64,000 nt of DNA from Aquabacterium sp. (GTDB taxonomy: Bacteria > Pseudomonadota > Gammaproteobacteria > Burkholderiales > Burkholderiaceae_C): NCBI GenBank assembly GCA_023150345.1, contig JAKLLB010000003.1, positions 1-64,000 on the forward strand. The letters run 5' to 3'. Of the stretch, positions 28,103-37,150 are shown in pieces (the stretch's first letter is position 1; every line of letters starts with the position of its first letter). The translations under genes and the position numbers were made by a program. The notes under the pieces were generated by a model. The model was not told where the DNA came from. It searched no databases and saw nothing but the letters and a program-made list of their open reading frames with translations.

Positions 28103-28199
28103 TGGCGGAAGAGGGTGGGAGTCGAACCCACCTGGGACCACAGGGCAGCCCCACCCGGTTTTGCAGACCGGACGCCCCACCGGGGGACGATCCTCCTCC
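28103..28199 (-). tRNA. selC: tRNA-Sec with anticodon GCA (reads Cys codons TGC/TGT)
   Basis: A 97-nt tRNA with encoded CCA. It has an 8-bp acceptor stem (GGAGGAGG with CCTCTTCC, one G-U), a 6-bp D stem (CGTCCC / GGGGCG), a 5-bp T stem (GTGGG / CCCAC) and a long variable arm (about 8 bp including wobbles, 28131-28152). The discriminator is G73. These are tRNA-Sec hallmarks; tRNA-Cys has a 7-bp acceptor, a short variable loop and U73. The anticodon arm is CCGGT-CTGCAAA-ACCGG, so the anticodon at 28164-28162 is GCA, not UCA. T33 and the A36-A37-A38 run are kept. SerRS reads the long arm rather than the anticodon, so charging with Ser should be unaffected. It sits 6 bases after the selB stop and 14 before selA. 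Confidence 0.95.
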
Positions 28200-28205
28200 A
28201 TTCGA

Positions 28206-30128
<1,923 letters not shown>

Positions 30129-30212
30129 GGCTGCGCTCGCGCGGGGGAAGGAGTGTGGATTGTCGGCCCGGATTCGCCGCAAACGCACGCGGCGCGACAG
30201 GCTGCGGCCGGT

Positions 30213-30231
30213 GCGACAAGTTGTCGCGACA
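30213..30231. promoter_or_regulatory. Overlapping palindromes in the selB-fdh divergent gap
   Basis: GCGACAA-G-TTGTCGC (30213-30227) is a perfect 7-bp inverted repeat, overlapped by the perfect palindrome TGTCGCGACA (30222-30231). It lies between the selB start (30128) and the Tat-target peptide start (30331), where promoters for both directions must be. GCGACA also occurs just upstream (near 30194). It is a good candidate operator for the FDH or sel operon; the regulator is unknown. Confidence 0.45.
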
Positions 30232-30330
30232 GCGCTAGGGTCTTCCCGCTTGAGCCGGCTCGACATATGAAGCGAAATGCAGATCAGCCCATTCGGCCCA
30301 TGCATGGCCGCCAAGCAGGAGGCTGTTTCG

Positions 30331-30537
30331 ATGAGCAAACCGACCACTCCCACCCTGGGCCGCCGCGCGGTCTTTGCCGGCGCCGGCGCCGCAGGAGCAC
30401 TGGCTGCCGCCGCTGTCGTGCTGCCGCGCACACAGCAGGCTGCGCCTGCAGCCAAGCCCGAAGAAGCAGCGGCGGCGTCGGGCGGCTACCGGCTCACCGA
30501 GCATGTGAAGCAGTACTACGCCGTGGCACGCACCTGA
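30331..30537 (+). CDS. Formate dehydrogenase region Tat-target peptide
   Basis: A 68-residue protein with a short twin-arginine leader (TLGRRAVFAGAGAAGALAAAAVV) and a tail GGYRLTEHVKQYYAVART. This is the small FDH-region Tat-target family that regularly precedes fdhA in proteobacteria. AGGAGG lies about 10 bases before the ATG. It is probably exported with, or as an accessory of, FdhA. It starts the fdh operon. Confidence 0.88.
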   Translation: MSKPTTPTLGRRAVFAGAGAAGALAAAAVVLPRTQQAAPAAKPEEAAAASGGYRLTEHVKQYYAVART

Positions 30538-30600
30538 GCACCGGCGCGGGCACAGGGCACGTTCTTCGTCTTTCTGATCAACCGGTGGCCAGGAGGCAAC

Positions 30601-33558
30601 ATGTTGTTGACACGCAAGTCGGCGGGTGACGGGGCGACATCGTCGTCACGTACGCTCGTCGACAATTTGGCGCGGGGCCTGACCCGCGCCGTACCCACGA
30701 TGGACCGGCGCAAGTTCCTGCGTCGGTCCGGCCTGGGTCTGGGGGCCGGCATCGCCGCGTCCCAGCTCACGCTCGTGCGCAAGGCCCAGGCGGCCGACGC
30801 CCCGGCTGCGGGCGGAGCGGGCGCCAAGATCGAGGTCAAGCGCACGGTCTGTACGCATTGCTCGGTCGGCTGTGCGGTCGACGCGGTGGTGGAGAACGGC
30901 GTCTGGGTACGACAGGAACCCGTGTTCGACTCCCCCATCAGCCTGGGTGGCCATTGCGCCAAGGGCGGCGCCCTGCGCGAGAACGCGCACGGCGAGTTCC
31001 GCCTGAAGTACCCGATGAAGCTGGTGGATGGCAAGTACCAGCGCATCTCGTGGGACCAGGCGCTCTCGGAGATCAGCGCCAAGCTGCTGAAGCTGCGCGA
31101 GGAAAGCGGTCCCGACAGCCTGTTCGTCGTGGGCTCGTGCAAGAGCAACAACGAGCAGGGCTACCTGTTGCGCAAGTTCATGGCCCTGTGGGGGACGAAC
31201 AACTGCGACAACCAGGCACGAATATGCCACTCCACTACTGTCGCCGGTGTGGCGAATACGTGGGGCTACGGTGCGATGACGAATTCGTACAACGACATGC
31301 GCAACGCGAAGTCGGCGATCTACCTCGGCAGCAATGCCGCGGAGGCGCACCCGGTTTCGCTGGTGCACATGCTGCATGCGAAGGAGAGCGGCTGCAAGAT
31401 GATCGTCGTGGACCCCCGGTTCACGCGCACGGCGGCCAAGGCCGATCAGTACGTGCGTGTCCGCTCCGGCACGGACATCGCGTTCCTGTACGGCGTGATG
31501 TACCACGTCTTCAAGAACGGCTGGGAAGACAAGAAGTACATCGAGGACCGTGTCTACGGCATGGACAAGGTCCGCGAGCATGTTCTGGCCGACTGGACAC
31601 CGGAAAAGGTCGAGGAGGTCTGCGGGGTTCCCGAGGCCACGTGCTACCAGGTGGCCAAGACCCTGGCCGAGAACCGCCCCGGCACGCTGGTGTGGTGCAT
31701 GGGCCAGGCCCAGCACAGCATCGGCAACGCCATCGTGCGGGCGTCGTGCCTGCTGCAACTGGCGTTGGGCAATGTGGGTGTCAGCGGCGGTGGCGCGAAC
31801 ATCTTCCGCGGCCACGACAACGTGCAGGGCGTCACCGACATCGGTGCCAACCCCGACTCGCTGCCGGGCTACTACGGCATCGCCGAAGGCTCATTCAAGC
31901 ACTACGCCGCCGTGTGGGGAGTCGACTTCGACTGGATCAAGGGCCGCTTCGCGCCCGGCATGATGACCAAGCCGGGCACGACCGTTTCGCGCTGGTACGA
32001 CGCCGTGCTCGAGGCCAACGAGCACATCGACCAGCCGAGCAATCTGCGCGCCATGGTCTATTGGGGCCACGCCCCGAACTCGCAGTCGCGCGGCCTCGAC
32101 CTCAAGCGTGGCATGGACAAGCTCGACATGCTGGTGGTCGTCGATCCCTTCCCGTCGGCCACGGCAGCGATGGCGGCCATGCCCGGCAAACCCGAGGACA
32201 CCAACCCGAACCGTTCGGTGTATTTGCTGCCGGCCTGCACGCAGTTCGAGACCAGTGGCTCGGTGACGGCGTCCAACCGCTCGCTGCAATGGCGCGAGAA
32301 GGTGATGGAGCCGATGTATGAATCGCGCAGCGACCACATGATCATGTACCAGCTCGCGGAGAAGCTCGGCTTCGCCGACAAGCTGGTCAAGAACATCAAG
32401 CTGCACAAGGTCAAGGGCATGGACGAGCCCCAGCCGGAAGAGATCCTTCGCGAGATCAACCGCGGCGTGTGGACCATCGGCTACACCGGCCAGAGCCCTG
32501 AGCGGCTGAAGGCCCACATGCGCAACATGCACGTGTTCGACCCGACCACGCTGCGCGCCAAGGGCGGTATCGACAAGGAAAGCGGCTACAAGCTCGACGG
32601 CGACTACTTCGGCCTGCCGTGGCCCTGCTTCGGCACCGCGGAGATCAAGCACCCGGGCACCCACCTGCTCTACAACAACTCGCTGCATGTCATGGACGGC
32701 GGCGGGAACTTCCGCGCCAACTTCGGCGTCGAGCGCGAGGGCCAGTCGCTGCTCGCCGGCGACGGGTCGCACTCCAAGGGTGCCGAGATCACCACCGGCT
32801 ACCCCGAGTTCGACCACGTCCTGCTCAAGAAGTTGGGCTGGTGGGCCGACCTCACCGACGCCGAGAAAGCCAAGGCCGAGGGCAAGAACTGGAAGACCGA
32901 CCTCTCCGGCGGCATCCAGCGCGTGACCATGGCGCATGGCTGCCACCCGTTCGGCAATGCCAAGGCGCGCGCGGTGGTCTGGAACTTCCCCGATCCCATC
33001 CCCAAGCACCGCGAGCCGATCTATTCGCCGCGGCCCGAACTGGTCGCCAAGTACCCGACCCACGACGACAAGAAGGCGTTCTGGCGCCTGCCCACGCTGT
33101 TCAAGACGGTGCAGGAGAAGAACAAGGACATCGGCAAGCAGTTCCCGCTGATCCTGACGACCGGGCGCCTGGTCGAGTACGAAGGCGGGGGCGACGAGAC
33201 GCGGTCCAACCGGTACCTGGCCGAGTTGCAGCAGGAAATGTTCGTCGAGATCAACCCGGCGGCGGCCAACGACCGCGGCATCCGCAACGGCGATCACGTC
33301 TGGGTGAAGACCCCCAGCGGCGCGCGGCTGAAGGTGCGCGCGCTGGTGACCGAGCGGGTGGACAGGGCCACGGCTTTCATGCCCTATCACTTTGCCGGCC
33401 GCTGGCAGGGCGAAGACCTGCTGCGGTACTACCCCGCGGGCGCGGCCCCGATCGTCCGCGGCGAAGCCGCCAACACCGCAACGACCTACGGCTACGACGC
33501 GGTGACGATGATGCAGGAGACCAAGACCACGGTCTGCCAGGTCGAGCGGGCCGCGTAA
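30601..33558 (+). CDS. fdhA: Periplasmic formate dehydrogenase, catalytic subunit (probable Sec encoded by TGC)
   Basis: A 985-residue molybdopterin (bis-MGD) enzyme oxidising formate to CO2. It has a Tat signal (DRRKFLRRSGLGLGAGIAA), then the 4Fe-4S site CTHCSVGCAVDAVV ... GGHCAKGGA, and the active-site segment DNQARI-C-HSTTVAG with residue 209 at the position of Sec196 in E. coli FdnG. The molybdopterin-binding C-terminal domain has GRLVEYEGGGDETRSN and FVEINPAAANDRGI. Residue 209 is encoded by TGC at 31225-31227 and followed by a SECIS-like hairpin. The nearby selC reads TGC, so residue 209 may be Sec, at least in part. No TGA interrupts the frame. It is followed after 12 bases by fdhB. 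Confidence 0.93.
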   Translation: MLLTRKSAGDGATSSSRTLVDNLARGLTRAVPTMDRRKFLRRSGLGLGAGIAASQLTLVRKAQAADAPAAGGAGAKIEVKRTVCTHCSVGCAVDAVVENGVWVRQEPVFDSPISLGGHCAKGGALRENAHGEFRLKYPMKLVDGKYQRISWDQALSEISAKLLKLREESGPDSLFVVGSCKSNNEQGYLLRKFMALWGTNNCDNQARICHSTTVAGVANTWGYGAMTNSYNDMRNAKSAIYLGSNAAEAHPVSLVHMLHAKESGCKMIVVDPRFTRTAAKADQYVRVRSGTDIAFLYGVMYHVFKNGWEDKKYIEDRVYGMDKVREHVLADWTPEKVEEVCGVPEATCYQVAKTLAENRPGTLVWCMGQAQHSIGNAIVRASCLLQLALGNVGVSGGGANIFRGHDNVQGVTDIGANPDSLPGYYGIAEGSFKHYAAVWGVDFDWIKGRFAPGMMTKPGTTVSRWYDAVLEANEHIDQPSNLRAMVYWGHAPNSQSRGLDLKRGMDKLDMLVVVDPFPSATAAMAAMPGKPEDTNPNRSVYLLPACTQFETSGSVTASNRSLQWREKVMEPMYESRSDHMIMYQLAEKLGFADKLVKNIKLHKVKGMDEPQPEEILREINRGVWTIGYTGQSPERLKAHMRNMHVFDPTTLRAKGGIDKESGYKLDGDYFGLPWPCFGTAEIKHPGTHLLYNNSLHVMDGGGNFRANFGVEREGQSLLAGDGSHSKGAEITTGYPEFDHVLLKKLGWWADLTDAEKAKAEGKNWKTDLSGGIQRVTMAHGCHPFGNAKARAVVWNFPDPIPKHREPIYSPRPELVAKYPTHDDKKAFWRLPTLFKTVQEKNKDIGKQFPLILTTGRLVEYEGGGDETRSNRYLAELQQEMFVEINPAAANDRGIRNGDHVWVKTPSGARLKVRALVTERVDRATAFMPYHFAGRWQGEDLLRYYPAGAAPIVRGEAANTATTYGYDAVTMMQETKTTVCQVERAA
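31225..31227 (+). other. Putative selenocysteine codon TGC (residue 209 of FdhA)
   Basis: This codon aligns with the in-frame TGA of selenoprotein formate dehydrogenases (context R-[I/V]-U-H-x-x-[T/S]-V-A). The surrounding codons break the gene's C/G-ending habit: GCA CGA ATA before it, ACT ACT shortly after. That implies selection on the RNA rather than only on the protein. Its complement GCA is the anticodon of the selC tRNA at 28103-28199. Cys-tRNA would compete here, so a Cys/Sec mixture is possible. Confidence 0.75.
31228..31266 (+). promoter_or_regulatory. SECIS-like hairpin in fdhA mRNA
   Basis: Directly downstream of the TGC codon the RNA can fold into an upper stem UCGCC/GGCGA (31241-31245 with 31251-31255) capped by the loop GGUGU (31246-31250). 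A short internal loop (CUG opposite A) follows, then a lower stem UCCACUA/UA-C-GUGGG (31231-31237 with 31257-31264, one bulged C). The GGU loop begins 18 nt after the codon, exactly as in the E. coli fdhF SECIS (GGU of GGUCU, 18 nt after UGA). The internal loop keeps a U (31239) near the place of the bulged U that SelB needs. The pairing was done by eye. Confidence 0.75.
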
Positions 33559-33570
33559 GGAGGCGTCACG

Positions 33571-34197
33571 ATGGCACGAATGAAGTTCATCTGCGACGCC
33601 GAGCGTTGCATCGAGTGCAACGGCTGCGTCACCGCCTGCAAGGCCGAGCACGGGGTGCCCTGGGGCGTCAACCGCCGCCGCGTGGTCACCATCGGCGACG
33701 GCGAGCCGGGCGAGCGTTCGATCTCGGTGGCATGCATGCATTGCTCGGACGCTCCGTGCATGGCGGTATGCCCGGTCGACTGCTTCTATCGCACCGACGA
33801 AGGCGTGGTGCTGCACGACAAGGATGTGTGCATCGGCTGCGGCTATTGCTCGTATGCCTGTCCATTCGGGGCGCCTCAGTTCCCGAGCAACGGCCAGTTC
33901 GGCCTGCGCGGCAAGATGGACAAGTGCACCTTCTGCGCGGGCGGTCCCGAGGCCAATGGCTCAGCGGCCGAGTTCGAGAAGTACGGCCGCAACCGGCTCG
34001 CCGAAGGCAAGCTGCCCATCTGCGCCGAGATGTGCTCGACCAAGGCGCTGCTCGGTGGCGACGGCGACGTGGTGGCGGACATCTTCCGCAACCGCGTGCT
34101 GGTGCGCGGCAAGGGCAGCGAGGTCTGGGGCTGGGGCACCGCATACGGACGACCCGCTGGCAGTGGCACCCCCAATACCCCCGGGAGCAAGTCATGA
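33571..34197 (+). CDS. fdhB: Formate dehydrogenase, Fe-S (beta) subunit
   Basis: A 208-residue ferredoxin-like subunit passing electrons from FdhA to the membrane cytochrome. Four cysteine groups are visible: CIECNGCVTACKAEHG, CMHCSDAPCMAVCPVDC, CIGCGYCSYACPFGAP, and CTFCAGG ... CAEMC. This is the usual set for the FDH-N/FDH-O or FDH3 beta subunit without a membrane anchor. The small lipoprotein gene overlaps its stop. Confidence 0.93.
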   Translation: MARMKFICDAERCIECNGCVTACKAEHGVPWGVNRRRVVTIGDGEPGERSISVACMHCSDAPCMAVCPVDCFYRTDEGVVLHDKDVCIGCGYCSYACPFGAPQFPSNGQFGLRGKMDKCTFCAGGPEANGSAAEFEKYGRNRLAEGKLPICAEMCSTKALLGGDGDVVADIFRNRVLVRGKGSEVWGWGTAYGRPAGSGTPNTPGSKS

Positions 34198-34478
34198 ACC
34201 GGTCGTTGGCATTCGGGCGCACGGCACCTTCGCGCCTGCTGCTGGCCGTGGGCCTTGGCGCCTCGCTGCTGTTGTCCGCCTGTGGCGAGCGCACACAGAC
34301 CACTGATCGCACGACCCGCAAGTCCGACGAGCAGGCATGGGCGGGGGTCGCGGCGGGCTCGCCGGCGCAGCACACCGCTTCAGGCTGGAAGGCCGGCGAT
34401 TCAGCGAGCTGGGAAGCCCAGCTTAAGGCTCGCACGCAAGGGCAGAACGACTACGTGCGGCCACCGTCGCAGCGTTGA
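34194..34478 (+). CDS. Small lipoprotein of the fdh operon
   Basis: A 94-residue protein whose ATG overlaps the fdhB stop (ATGA). The signal sequence ends in a lipobox (SLLLSAC), so it should be lipid-anchored on the periplasmic side. The mature part is short and polar (GERTQTTDRTTRKSDEQAWAG ... NDYVRPPSQR). I do not recognise a family. Its position between the beta and cytochrome subunits suggests a role in periplasmic FDH assembly or anchoring. Confidence 0.7.
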   Translation: MNRSLAFGRTAPSRLLLAVGLGASLLLSACGERTQTTDRTTRKSDEQAWAGVAAGSPAQHTASGWKAGDSASWEAQLKARTQGQNDYVRPPSQR

Positions 34479-34530
34479 CCCACGCTGTGCACGCCCCGCA
34501 TCCACACCCAGCCCACGCCGAGGTGACACG

Positions 34531-35676
34531 ATGAAGGCCACGATACGCCTGACCCTGGCCAGCGCCGTTTCGGCCCTGGCGGCAGCCACCGCGATGGCGC
34601 AGGCGCCCGCCGGGGCTTCGGCGCCGGCGGCGCCGGCGGCGCCGCCGGCCGGCTATGTTGCGCCGGCCGACCCCCGCGTGCAGGACACAGCCGCCGAGCG
34701 AATCCGCAGCCAGCCCGGCAACAATGCGCCCGTCTGGCGTGCGGTGCGCGAAACCGGCGCGCAGCCGGCCTACAGCTCGCTGCCTGGCGCAGAACAGGGC
34801 GTGCTCATCCAGTCCATGGTTCAGTACCCCGGCTCGCGCCTGACCACCGCCGGCGAGGCCTGGCGGCAGGTGCGCAACCAATGGATCATTCCCTATGGCG
34901 GCGCCTTGCTGCTGGTGGCAGTGCTGGCACTGGCGCTGTTCTACTGGCGGCGCGGCCCGCTTGGGGGTCACCTGCCCGACACCGGCCGCCGGGTCGAGCG
35001 GTTCACGCCCTTCGAGCGCTCGGCCCATCTGCTGAACGCCGCATCGTTCACGGTACTGGCGATATCCGGGCTGGTGATGGCCTTCGGCAAGTTCGTGCTC
35101 TTGCCGGTGATCGGCTCCACCCTGTTCGGCTGGCTGACCTACGCGCTGAAGACGGCGCACAACTTCGTCGGTCCGCTGTTCGCCGTGACATTGGTGATCA
35201 TGATCATCACCTTCGTGCGCGACAACCTGCCCCGAGCGGGCGACCTCGGCTGGCTGGTGCGTGCCGGCGGGATGATCGGCGGGCAGGAAGTTCCGTCGCA
35301 CCGGTTCAACGCCGGTGAGAAAGTGCTGTTCTGGGCGGGCGTGCTGCTGCTCGGCGGCATCGTTGTCGGCTCCGGGCTCGTGCTGGACAAGGTGCTGCCA
35401 GGCCTTGCCTACCTGCGTGGAGACATGCAGGTGGCCCACATGATCCACGCTGCGGCAGCGATGCTGATGATGGCGCTCTTCCTTGGCCACATCTACATGG
35501 GCACCATCGGCACCCGCGGCGCGTGGCAGGGCATGCGCACGGGCTGGGTCGACGAGGCCTGGGCCGCCGAGCACCATGCCCTGTGGCTGGCCGACATCCG
35601 CGCCGGCAAGATCCCTGCCCAGCGCTCCAGCGAGCCCGTGCCCGCCCAACTCAGCCCCGTGGAGGGAACCCGATGA
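34531..35676 (+). CDS. fdhI: Formate dehydrogenase, cytochrome b556 (gamma) subunit
   Basis: A 381-residue membrane subunit. A cleavable signal (MKATIRLTLASAVSALAAATAMAQA) and about 100 periplasmic residues precede four membrane helices. Histidines in the helices suit two b hemes: FERSAHLLNAASFTVLAISG, LKTAHNFVGPLFAVTLVIM and VAHMIHAAAAMLMMALFLGHIYMG. The soluble loop with EVPSHRFNAGEKVLFW is typical of FDH gamma subunits. It takes electrons from FdhB and reduces quinone. The start has GAGGTGA 8 bases upstream. Confidence 0.92.
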   Translation: MKATIRLTLASAVSALAAATAMAQAPAGASAPAAPAAPPAGYVAPADPRVQDTAAERIRSQPGNNAPVWRAVRETGAQPAYSSLPGAEQGVLIQSMVQYPGSRLTTAGEAWRQVRNQWIIPYGGALLLVAVLALALFYWRRGPLGGHLPDTGRRVERFTPFERSAHLLNAASFTVLAISGLVMAFGKFVLLPVIGSTLFGWLTYALKTAHNFVGPLFAVTLVIMIITFVRDNLPRAGDLGWLVRAGGMIGGQEVPSHRFNAGEKVLFWAGVLLLGGIVVGSGLVLDKVLPGLAYLRGDMQVAHMIHAAAAMLMMALFLGHIYMGTIGTRGAWQGMRTGWVDEAWAAEHHALWLADIRAGKIPAQRSSEPVPAQLSPVEGTR

Positions 35677-36020
35677 AGCCGTTGCCGCACGCCTGCTGCG
35701 CCCTGATCACTGCCGTTGCATCCACGCTGGCCGCCGGCGCCGCCTGGGCGAAGCTGCCGCCACCATCTGACGAGGCCAAGGCCAAGGCTGCGGAAAGCGC
35801 GGCCAAGGCCGCCCACGCCGGCAAGGTGGCGAACTACCAACTGTGCAAGAGCATGGACCGCGTGGCAGCGGGCTACCAGGCGGCCTTGCGCAAGGCAGGC
35901 AAGCCGGTGCCCGCGCCAGTGGACACACCTGCCTGCGCAGACCCGGGCGCGTTCGTCTATCCGCCGCCGCCTGCGCCTGTGGCCGCGGCTGCGCCAGCAG
36001 CGCCTGCGGCAAAGAAGTAG
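35673..36020 (+). CDS. Small exported protein of the fdh operon
   Basis: A 115-residue protein coupled to fdhI by an ATGA overlap. It has a signal peptide (PHACCALITAVASTLAAGAAWA), then a Lys/Ala-rich helical region (SDEAKAKAAESAAKAAHAGKV), the segment NYQLCKSMDRVAAGYQ, a second cysteine in TPACADPGAF, and a Pro/Ala tail. The two mature cysteines could form a disulfide. The function is unknown; similar small proteins are seen at FDH loci. Confidence 0.65.
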   Translation: MKPLPHACCALITAVASTLAAGAAWAKLPPPSDEAKAKAAESAAKAAHAGKVANYQLCKSMDRVAAGYQAALRKAGKPVPAPVDTPACADPGAFVYPPPPAPVAAAAPAAPAAKK

Positions 36021-36050
36021 CATGGTTGCGGTTGCATACCCAGACTGCCC

Positions 36051-37028
36051 GTGACGCCCGAAGCCAGTACATCCCGCGCTCCTGATCATGCCTCCGAGCC
36101 CGCCACGCGGCCGACGGCGCCGTCGGCTTTCGAGCTGGGCACACACAGCGCCCAATGGCAGGCGGTGTCCGGTGCGCCCAGCCTGACCCGTGCCGCCGCG
36201 ACACTGCTGCGCGAGATCGACATCATCGACGAGTACGGCGAGCGCCGCGCACTGCACATTCCCGCCGAGCGACCGCTCACCGTTTTCGTCGACCGGCATG
36301 AGCTGGTGACGTTGATGACGCTGGGCGCCAACCCCGAGTTGCTGGCACTCGGATACCTGGTGAACCAGCGCCTGGTACAACGCGTCGAACAGATCGAGTC
36401 GATCACCGTCGACTGGGACGTCGCCGCCGCAGCCGTGCGCACCCACGGTGGCATTGCCGACTTGCATGAGCGCACAGCGCGGCGAGTGGTCACCACCGGT
36501 TGCGCGCAAGGCACGGTGTTCGGTGACCCGCTCGCCCAGGTGGCCAACGTACGTCTGCCCGGCCCCGGCGACGCACGGCTGAGGCAGTCGACCCTGAGCG
36601 CCATCCTCGAGGTGATGCGCCAGCGCAACAGCATCCATCGCAAGGCCGGATCGGTGCACGGCTGCGCGCTCTTCCGCGGCACGGAACTGCTGGTGGCCGT
36701 CGAGGATGTGGGCCGCCACAACGCCATCGATACCATCGCCGGCTGGATGGCCGTGCATGGCGTTCATGGTGCCGACAAGGTCTTCTACACCACCGGGCGG
36801 CTGACCAGCGAGATGGTCATGAAGGCCGCGCACATGGGCGTACCCATCGTGATATCGCGCAACGGTGTCACCGCCATGGGCCACGAACTGGCCTCGCGAC
36901 TGGGCATGGCGCTGTTCGGGCGTGCGGCGAACCGGCATTTCCTGTGCTACTGCGGCCAGGAGCGGTTCGACTCCGAACCCGAACCGGGGCGCGCCCCGGT
37001 TCGGGTCGTGGCCGGCGGCGCTTTGTAA
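36051..37028 (+). CDS. fdhD: FdhD sulfurtransferase for formate dehydrogenase
   Basis: A 325-residue protein from a GTG at 36051. FdhD binds bis-MGD and moves sulfur from IscS to the cofactor, a step essential for FDH activity. Family regions are PLTVFVDRHELVTLMTLGANPELLALGYL, the active-site segment RVVTTGCAQGTVFGD, and HRKAGSVHGCALF ... VEDVGRHNAIDTIAG. E. coli FdhD has two cysteines (121 and 124) in its loop. Here only the first is present (GCAQG), a variation worth noting, although Cys121 is the key residue. A functional protein is likely. Confidence 0.9.
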   Translation: MTPEASTSRAPDHASEPATRPTAPSAFELGTHSAQWQAVSGAPSLTRAAATLLREIDIIDEYGERRALHIPAERPLTVFVDRHELVTLMTLGANPELLALGYLVNQRLVQRVEQIESITVDWDVAAAAVRTHGGIADLHERTARRVVTTGCAQGTVFGDPLAQVANVRLPGPGDARLRQSTLSAILEVMRQRNSIHRKAGSVHGCALFRGTELLVAVEDVGRHNAIDTIAGWMAVHGVHGADKVFYTTGRLTSEMVMKAAHMGVPIVISRNGVTAMGHELASRLGMALFGRAANRHFLCYCGQERFDSEPEPGRAPVRVVAGGAL

Positions 37029-37150
37029 CAAGCGCCTCAAGTGGCGACTAGCTCACGCCGATAGTGGCGTAGGCGCGCCCACCGCGCCAGCGGGCCGGCC
37101 TTATGCTCGGGGCGGCTCCAGACACGCACGATTGCACTGCTGTAACCGCG

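Noticed and set aside
28103-28199. The GCA tRNA read as an ordinary tRNA-Cys
   Set aside because: It has an 8-bp acceptor, 6-bp D stem, long variable arm and G73. tRNA-Cys has a 7-bp acceptor, a short variable loop and the U73 identity base. It also sits between selB and selA.
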